Positions 33,173-37,185 of a stretch of 37,185 nt of DNA are shown piece after piece. This DNA is from VRUE01 sp050258095 (GTDB lineage: Bacteria > Actinomycetota > Thermoleophilia > Solirubrobacterales > 70-9), in contig JBLMYD010000063.1 in the NCBI GenBank assembly GCA_050258095.1, positions 1 to 37,185 of the forward strand, given 5' to 3'. Made by a program: the position numbers and the translations under genes. The notes beneath the pieces were generated by a model, which had not been told where the DNA came from, ran no database searches, and saw only the letters and a program-made list of their open reading frames with translations. Each line of letters opens with the position of its first letter. Position 1 is the stretch's first letter.

Positions 33173-34054
33173 ATGGCATGGGACGAGGAGCTTGCGGCCT
33201 ATGACCGCGACCTGCGAGGCCGCGGGGCCGCGGAGCGGACGCGACGCGCCTACGCGGTCGACCTCGGCCAGTTCGTCGAGTGGGCGGGGGAGAGGGGCCC
33301 GGCGGACATCCGCCACCGCGACGTGCGTCGCTACGCCGCGGCCCTCTCCGCCGAGGGCGCGGCGCCGGCGACCGTCGCCCGCAAGCTGGCCGCGGTCCGC
33401 GGCCTCTACGACTTCCTCGTCCGCACCGAGCGGGCCGGCGACAACCCGGCCGAGCTCGTCTCCAGCCCGAAGCGGCAGGAGAAGCTGCCGCGCGTGCTGA
33501 CCACGGAGCAGATGCGCGGCCTGCTCGAGGGCATCCCCGCCCGCACGCCGCTGGAGCTGCGCGACCGCGCGATGCTCGAGCTGGCCTACTCCTGCGGCCT
33601 GCGCTGCGAGGAGATCGTCAACCTCGACCTCGGCGCGCTCGACTTCGAGACCGAGCAGCTGCGCGTGCTCGGCAAGGGCTCGAAGGAGCGGCTGCTGCCG
33701 GTCGGCGAGCCGGCTCAGCGCGCCCTGCGGCGCTACGAAGAGCGCGGTCGCCACGCGCTCAGCGCCGACCCGCGCGAGCGGGCGCTCTTCCTCTCCAAGA
33801 GCGGCCGCCGGCTCTCCGCCTCCGACGTGACCAGGCGCCTGGCGCTCTGGGTCCGCCAGGCGGCGCTCGCCGCCGGCGTCTCGCCGCACTCGCTGCGCCA
33901 CAGCTTCGCCACCCACCAGCTCGAGGGCGGCGCCGACCTGCGTACGATCCAGGAGCTGCTCGGCCACGCCTCGATCTCGACCACGCAGGTCTACACTCGC
34001 GTCGACGCGGCCCGCCTGCGGGACGCGTACGCTGCCACCCATCCGCGTGCCTGA
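33173..34054 (+). CDS. Tyrosine recombinase XerC/XerD type
   Basis: Site-specific recombinase that resolves chromosome dimers at dif. 293 aa: SAM-like N-terminal domain (1-100), catalytic domain with Arg144 (YSCGLRCEEIV), Lys168 (VLGKGSKERLLPVG), His239-x-x-Arg242 (SPHSLRHSFATHQLEGG), His265 (LLGHASISTTQ) and nucleophile Tyr274 (VYTRVD). All catalytic residues are present. GAAGGA lies 6 nt before ATG 33173. Placement before the whiG-type sigma gene mirrors the Streptomyces order, which suggests the host's own Xer and not a phage integrase. XerC versus XerD cannot be decided. Confidence 0.93.
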   Translation: MAWDEELAAYDRDLRGRGAAERTRRAYAVDLGQFVEWAGERGPADIRHRDVRRYAAALSAEGAAPATVARKLAAVRGLYDFLVRTERAGDNPAELVSSPKRQEKLPRVLTTEQMRGLLEGIPARTPLELRDRAMLELAYSCGLRCEEIVNLDLGALDFETEQLRVLGKGSKERLLPVGEPAQRALRRYEERGRHALSADPRERALFLSKSGRRLSASDVTRRLALWVRQAALAAGVSPHSLRHSFATHQLEGGADLRTIQELLGHASISTTQVYTRVDAARLRDAYAATHPRA

Positions 34055-34079
34055 ACGGCCAATAACGTGCAAGCGACCG

Positions 34080-34085
34080 TAGAAT
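34080..34085 (+). promoter_or_regulatory. -10 box TAGAAT before sigma gene
   Basis: TAGAAT lies 13 nt before ATG 34099, with no clear Shine-Dalgarno. It implies a leader of about 7 nt. Confidence 0.4.
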
Positions 34086-34098
34086 CGAGCTAGCGGCG

Positions 34099-34872
34099 AT
34101 GGAAACCGGGGTAAAAGAGGTCGAGCTGCGCGATCTTTGGCGCCGCTACAAGCAGGACGGCGACGCGAGCGCCCGCGAGCGCCTGGTCGTCGCCTACTCG
34201 CCGATGGTCAAGTTCGTCGCCGGGCGGCTGGGCGCCGGGCTGCCCTCGCACGTCGACGACGCCGACCTGATCTCCTACGGCCTGCTTGGGCTAATCGGGG
34301 CGATCGAGCGCTTCGAGCCCGAGCGCGGGATCAAGTTCGAGACCTTCGCGATGACCCGCATCCGCGGCGCGATCATCGACGAGCTGCGCTCGCTCGACTG
34401 GGTGCCGCGCTCGGTTCGCTCGCGGGCGCGCGAAATCGAGGCGGCGCAGGCGAAGCTGGAGCACGAGCTGCAGCGGGCGCCGAGCGAGGCGGAGCTGGCC
34501 AAGCGGCTTGGCATCGACGAGGACGAACTGCAGAGCTCGCTGCTCGAGATCGCCAACTCCTCGGTCTACGCGCTCGACGAGCTCTGGACCGTCTCGGACT
34601 CCTCCGGCGACCAGGTCTCCCTGCTCGACACGATCTCCGACCCGCGCGCCGAGGATCCGCAGGAGTCGCTAGCCAGCAGCGAGATCAAGGACCGCCTGAC
34701 CGAGGCGATCGCCTCGCTGCCCGAGCGCGAGCAGCTCGTCGTCGCGCTCTACTACTACGAGAACCTCACCCTGCGCGAGATCGGCGAGGTGCTCGGCGTC
34801 ACCGAGTCGCGGGTCTCGCAGCTGCACACCAAGGCGGTCATGCGGCTCAAGTCCGGCATGCAGGCCGCCTGA
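34099..34872 (+). CDS. whiG: RNA polymerase sigma factor, FliA/WhiG (sigma-28) type
   Basis: 257-aa group 3 sigma factor. Region 2: YSPMVKFVAGRLGAGLPSHV, then DADLISYGLLGLIGAIERFE and TFAMTRIRGAIIDELRSLDWVPRSVR, the last being diagnostic of the FliA/WhiG subfamily. Region 3: EAELAKRLGIDEDELQSS. Region 4: LPEREQLVVALYYYENLTLR, then EIGEVLGVTESRVSQLHTKA. WhiG controls sporulation in Streptomyces and FliA controls motility elsewhere; neither gene set is in the window, so the regulon is unknown. Gene order with xer supports whiG. A strong hairpin follows. Confidence 0.88.
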   Translation: METGVKEVELRDLWRRYKQDGDASARERLVVAYSPMVKFVAGRLGAGLPSHVDDADLISYGLLGLIGAIERFEPERGIKFETFAMTRIRGAIIDELRSLDWVPRSVRSRAREIEAAQAKLEHELQRAPSEAELAKRLGIDEDELQSSLLEIANSSVYALDELWTVSDSSGDQVSLLDTISDPRAEDPQESLASSEIKDRLTEAIASLPEREQLVVALYYYENLTLREIGEVLGVTESRVSQLHTKAVMRLKSGMQAA

Positions 34873-34880
34873 GCCCCGCC

Positions 34881-34929
34881 GCCGACGGGCCTAAAACCGA
34901 CGCATAGCGACGGAAATCGGCCCGTCGGC
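34881..34929 (+). terminator. Terminator-like hairpin after sigma gene
   Basis: GCCGACGGGCC (34881-34891) and GGCCCGTCGGC (34919-34929) form a perfect 11-bp stem, 9 nt after the sigma-gene stop. The inner loop has a weaker CCG/CGG pairing. No U-tract. Confidence 0.6.
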
Positions 34930-34953
34930 TGGTGAATCGAGCCGCTCGGGGTG

Positions 34954-34959
34954 TACCTT
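34954..34959 (+). promoter_or_regulatory. -10 box TACCTT of EF-G-like gene
   Basis: TACCTT ends exactly 6 nt before GTG 34966, consistent with a leaderless transcript. It also decides against the in-frame GTG at 34951, which would precede the box. Confidence 0.5.
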
Positions 34960-34965
34960 CCTTGC

Positions 34966-37053
34966 GTGCCACACAAGGCCGCAGACCGGATTCGCAACGT
35001 CGCCCTGATCGGGCACCGGGGTTGCGGCAAGACGAGCCTGCACGAGGCGATGCTGTTCGAGGCGGGCGCGGTCGGGCGGCTGGGGACGATCGGCGACGGC
35101 ACGACGGCCTCCGACCACGAGCCCGACGAGCAGGAGCGCTCGATGTCGATCAACGCGGCGCTGGCCTGCTTCGAGCACGGCGGTCGCGAGATCAACCTGA
35201 TCGACACGCCCGGGGAGCCGAGCTTCGTCGCCGATGCGATCGCCGCCCTGCGGGTCGCCGACGCCGCCGTGGTCGTCGTCAACGCCGTGATGGGGGTCGA
35301 GGTCCACACCGAGCGGCTCTGGCGGCGGGCCGACGAGGGCGGCTTGGCCCGGCTCGTCTTCGTCAACATGCTCGACCGCGAGCGGGCCGACTTCTTTCGC
35401 GCGCTCGACTCGCTGAAGGCGTCCTTCGGCCCCCACGTGGTCGCCACCGAGATCCCGATCGGCGTCGAGCACGAGGTGCGCGGCGTCGTCGACCTGATCG
35501 ACCAGAAGGCCTTCCTCTACGACGGCATCGGTCCGGGGGCGGCGCAGGAGGCCGAGATCCCCGAGGAGCTGCGTGCGCAGGCCGAGGAGTACCGCGAGAA
35601 GCTGATGGACGAGGTGGCGGAGAACTCCGACGAGCTGATGGAGCGCTACCTCGAGGGCGAGGAGATCGACCACGACGAGATCGTGCGCGTGCTCAAGCAG
35701 GGGGTGACCGAGGGCAGGATCTTCCCTGTCACCTGCGGGGTGGCGACGAAGAACCTCGGCACCGGCCGCCTGCTCGAGGCGCTGGTCGAGGACCTGCCCT
35801 CGCCGGCGATGCGCGGTGCGCTGCCGGCGCTCGACGCCGAGGGCGAGGCGATCGAGATCGAGCCCGACGAGGAGGGGCCGCTGGTCGCCTACGTCTTCAA
35901 GACCCTCGCCGACCCCTACACCGGCCGGATCAACCTCTTCCGCGTCTGCCGCGGCACGCTCAAGTCCGACTCGCAGGCGGTCAACGTCGGCAACGGACAG
36001 AAGGAGCGGGTCGGCCAGCTCGCCCAGCCGCTGGGCAAGGAGCTGAAGTCGGTGTCGGAACTCGGCGCGGGTGACATCGGCGCCGTCGCCAAGCTGAAGG
36101 AGACGAGCGCCGGGGACGTGCTCTGCGCCGGCGGCGAGAAGATCTCCTTTGCGCCCCTTGACCTGCCCAACCCGGTGATGGCCTTCGCCTACGAGCCGAA
36201 GTCGAAGGGCGACGAGGAGAAGGCGGCTGCGGCCGTGCGCCGGCTGACCGAAGAGGACCCGACCCTCGACGTGCACCGCGACGCGCAGACCGGCGAGCAG
36301 ATCATCGCCGGCCTGACCCAGATCCACGTCGAGGTGATGGTCGCGCGGATGAAGAGCCGCTTCGGCGTCGAGATCGAGCTGCATCCGCCGCGCGTCCCCT
36401 ACCAGGAGACGATCCGCACGCCGGCCAAGGCGCACGCCCGCTACAAGAAGCAGTCGGGCGGGCGCGGCCAGTTCGCCGACTGCCAGATCGAGATCGAGCC
36501 GGCCGAGCCCGGCGCCGGGCTCGATTTCGTCAACCTGATCAAAGGCGCCGCGATCCCCGGCGGCTTCATCCCGGCGGTCGAGAAAGGGGTCGAAGAGGCG
36601 ATGGCCCACGGCACGGTCGCCGGCTATCCGGTGAAGGACGTGCGCGTGCGGCTCGTCGACGGCAAGCACCATGACGTTGACTCCTCCGAGATGGCCTTCA
36701 AGATCGCCGGCGCGATGGCCTTCAAGGAGGCGATGGAAGCGGCCGACCCGGTGCTGCTCGAGCCGATCGTGAAGCTCGCCGTCAGCTGCCCGGAGGAGGT
36801 CGTCGGCGACGTGATCGGCGACCTCAACTCGCGCCGCGGCCACCCGCTCGGCATGGAGCCGAAGGGCGCGATGACCGAGGTCAAGGCCGAGGTGCCGATG
36901 GCCGAGGTGCTCGACTACGCGCCGGACCTGCGCTCGATCAGCGGCGGCCGCGCCGACTTCACGATGGAGTTCGAGCGCTACGACGAGGTGCCGGCGCACC
37001 TCGCCGACAGGGTCGTTGCAGAGTCGCGTTCAGCGGCGGAGGCCGCTGCCTAG
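34966..37053 (+). CDS. EF-G-like translational GTPase (EF-G2/FusA2 type)
   Basis: 695-aa five-domain GTPase resembling elongation factor G but of the second-paralogue type. G1 is GHRGCGKT (16-23). G3 is DTPGE (80-84), where translating factors have DTPGH. G4 is VNMLD (N134-D137), where NKxD is expected. Domain II includes YVFKTLADPYTGRINLFR. Domains III-V include YQETIRTPAKAHARYKKQSG, GGRGQFADCQIEIEP, DGKHHDVDSSEMAFK and LNSRRGHPLGMEPKG. The main fusA lies in the str operon in most bacteria, so this is probably an accessory factor; function unknown. GTG 34966 is chosen from the promoter box. Confidence 0.88.
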   Translation: MPHKAADRIRNVALIGHRGCGKTSLHEAMLFEAGAVGRLGTIGDGTTASDHEPDEQERSMSINAALACFEHGGREINLIDTPGEPSFVADAIAALRVADAAVVVVNAVMGVEVHTERLWRRADEGGLARLVFVNMLDRERADFFRALDSLKASFGPHVVATEIPIGVEHEVRGVVDLIDQKAFLYDGIGPGAAQEAEIPEELRAQAEEYREKLMDEVAENSDELMERYLEGEEIDHDEIVRVLKQGVTEGRIFPVTCGVATKNLGTGRLLEALVEDLPSPAMRGALPALDAEGEAIEIEPDEEGPLVAYVFKTLADPYTGRINLFRVCRGTLKSDSQAVNVGNGQKERVGQLAQPLGKELKSVSELGAGDIGAVAKLKETSAGDVLCAGGEKISFAPLDLPNPVMAFAYEPKSKGDEEKAAAAVRRLTEEDPTLDVHRDAQTGEQIIAGLTQIHVEVMVARMKSRFGVEIELHPPRVPYQETIRTPAKAHARYKKQSGGRGQFADCQIEIEPAEPGAGLDFVNLIKGAAIPGGFIPAVEKGVEEAMAHGTVAGYPVKDVRVRLVDGKHHDVDSSEMAFKIAGAMAFKEAMEAADPVLLEPIVKLAVSCPEEVVGDVIGDLNSRRGHPLGMEPKGAMTEVKAEVPMAEVLDYAPDLRSISGGRADFTMEFERYDEVPAHLADRVVAESRSAAEAAA

Positions 37054-37070
37054 GCCCAGCGGTCCGCTGC

Positions 37071-37076
37071 TAGCTT
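37071..37076 (+). promoter_or_regulatory. -10 box TAGCTT before last gene
   Basis: TAGCTT ends exactly 6 nt before GTG 37083, consistent with a leaderless transcript. A CAGCGG-T-CCGCTG mini-hairpin (37057-37069) sits between it and the previous stop. Confidence 0.45.
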
Positions 37077-37082
37077 GGCCGA

Positions 37083-37185
37083 GTGAGCACCGGAGAGAGC
37101 TGCGACGTCTGCGAGCGGACGATCCTCGCCGGCGAGCGCACCCGCAGCTACATCAGCCCGAGACTGGGCCCGCGCGTCGTCTGCG
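37083..37185 (+). CDS. Cys-rich N-terminus of an unidentified protein (partial)
   Basis: The open frame from GTG 37083 runs off the window. It begins MSTGESCDVCERTILAGERT and continues to another Cys (VVC) at the last full codons. The CxxC and later Cys suggest a zinc ribbon at the N-terminus. The family cannot be recognised from 34 residues. The TAGCTT box 6 nt upstream supports the start. Confidence 0.6.
   Translation, partial: MSTGESCDVCERTILAGERTRSYISPRLGPRVVC

Noticed and set aside
33173..34054. Tyrosine recombinase as a phage or integron integrase marking a mobile element
   Set aside because: No att repeats, tRNA or phage genes nearby; position before the whiG-type sigma gene matches chromosomal Xer genes.

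Overview
The window is a stretch of very G+C-rich bacterial chromosome in which almost every gene is a housekeeping gene. Gene content and order point to an actinobacterium: a SepIVA-like protein with YceD, rpmF, rnc, smc, ftsY and ffh; comM-dprA-xer-whiG; a wax-ester/diacylglycerol acyltransferase; an EF-G2-like GTPase; zinc-type L28 and L32. Many starts are GTG, many genes overlap by 4 nt, and many genes have a TANNNT box only 6-10 nt before the start codon. A deep-branching lineage such as Thermoleophilia/Solirubrobacterales is my best guess, but it is an inference. No rRNA, tRNA, CRISPR array, transposase or phage gene was recognised.

Layout. 1-2571: poly-C run at the edge, 3' end of ribD, then ribE-ribBA-ribH (riboflavin). 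2568-3325: a VapBC-type toxin-antitoxin pair on the minus strand, divergent from rpmB. 3326-11000: rpmB, a minus-strand MMPL exporter, a DAK/FakA-like fatty-acid kinase, recG, rsmD, coaD. 11102-15117: SepIVA-like protein, minus-strand yceD, a methyltransferase, rpmF, plsX, acpP, rnc. 15184-22069: smc, acyltransferase, ftsY, a decayed small module, ffh. 22154-25572: rpsP, khpA, trmD, rplS, lepB, rnhB. 25569-28677: minus-strand yraN, comM, dprA. 28690-34872: thiD, ilvD, a minus-strand 5-formyl-THF cyclo-ligase-like gene, an L,D-transpeptidase, a Xer recombinase and a WhiG/FliA-type sigma factor. 34966-37185: an EF-G2-like GTPase and the start of a small Cys-rich gene.

Working together: ribosome and translation (rpmB, rpmF, rpsP, rplS, trmD, rsmD, rnc), protein targeting (ftsY, ffh, lepB), chromosome handling (recG, smc, comM, dprA, xer, rnhB), envelope and lipid (plsX, acpP, acyltransferase, MMPL, L,D-transpeptidase, FakA-like), and cofactors (riboflavin, CoA, thiamine, folate).

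The unusual content lies between and inside these genes. (1) At least five long palindromic elements (about 90-145 bp) share G-rich tips, and three share a T5 core. One is inserted in frame inside recG, another forms the 3' end of thiD, and the contig edge inside ribD matches the end of a further one. (2) The SMC protein is only 815 aa and has no recognisable hinge domain. (3) RNase III lacks several of its metal-binding acidic residues. (4) L19 carries an acidic tail of about 175 residues. (5) The EF-G-like GTPase has altered G3 and G4 motifs. (6) At least a dozen genes look leaderless or nearly so.
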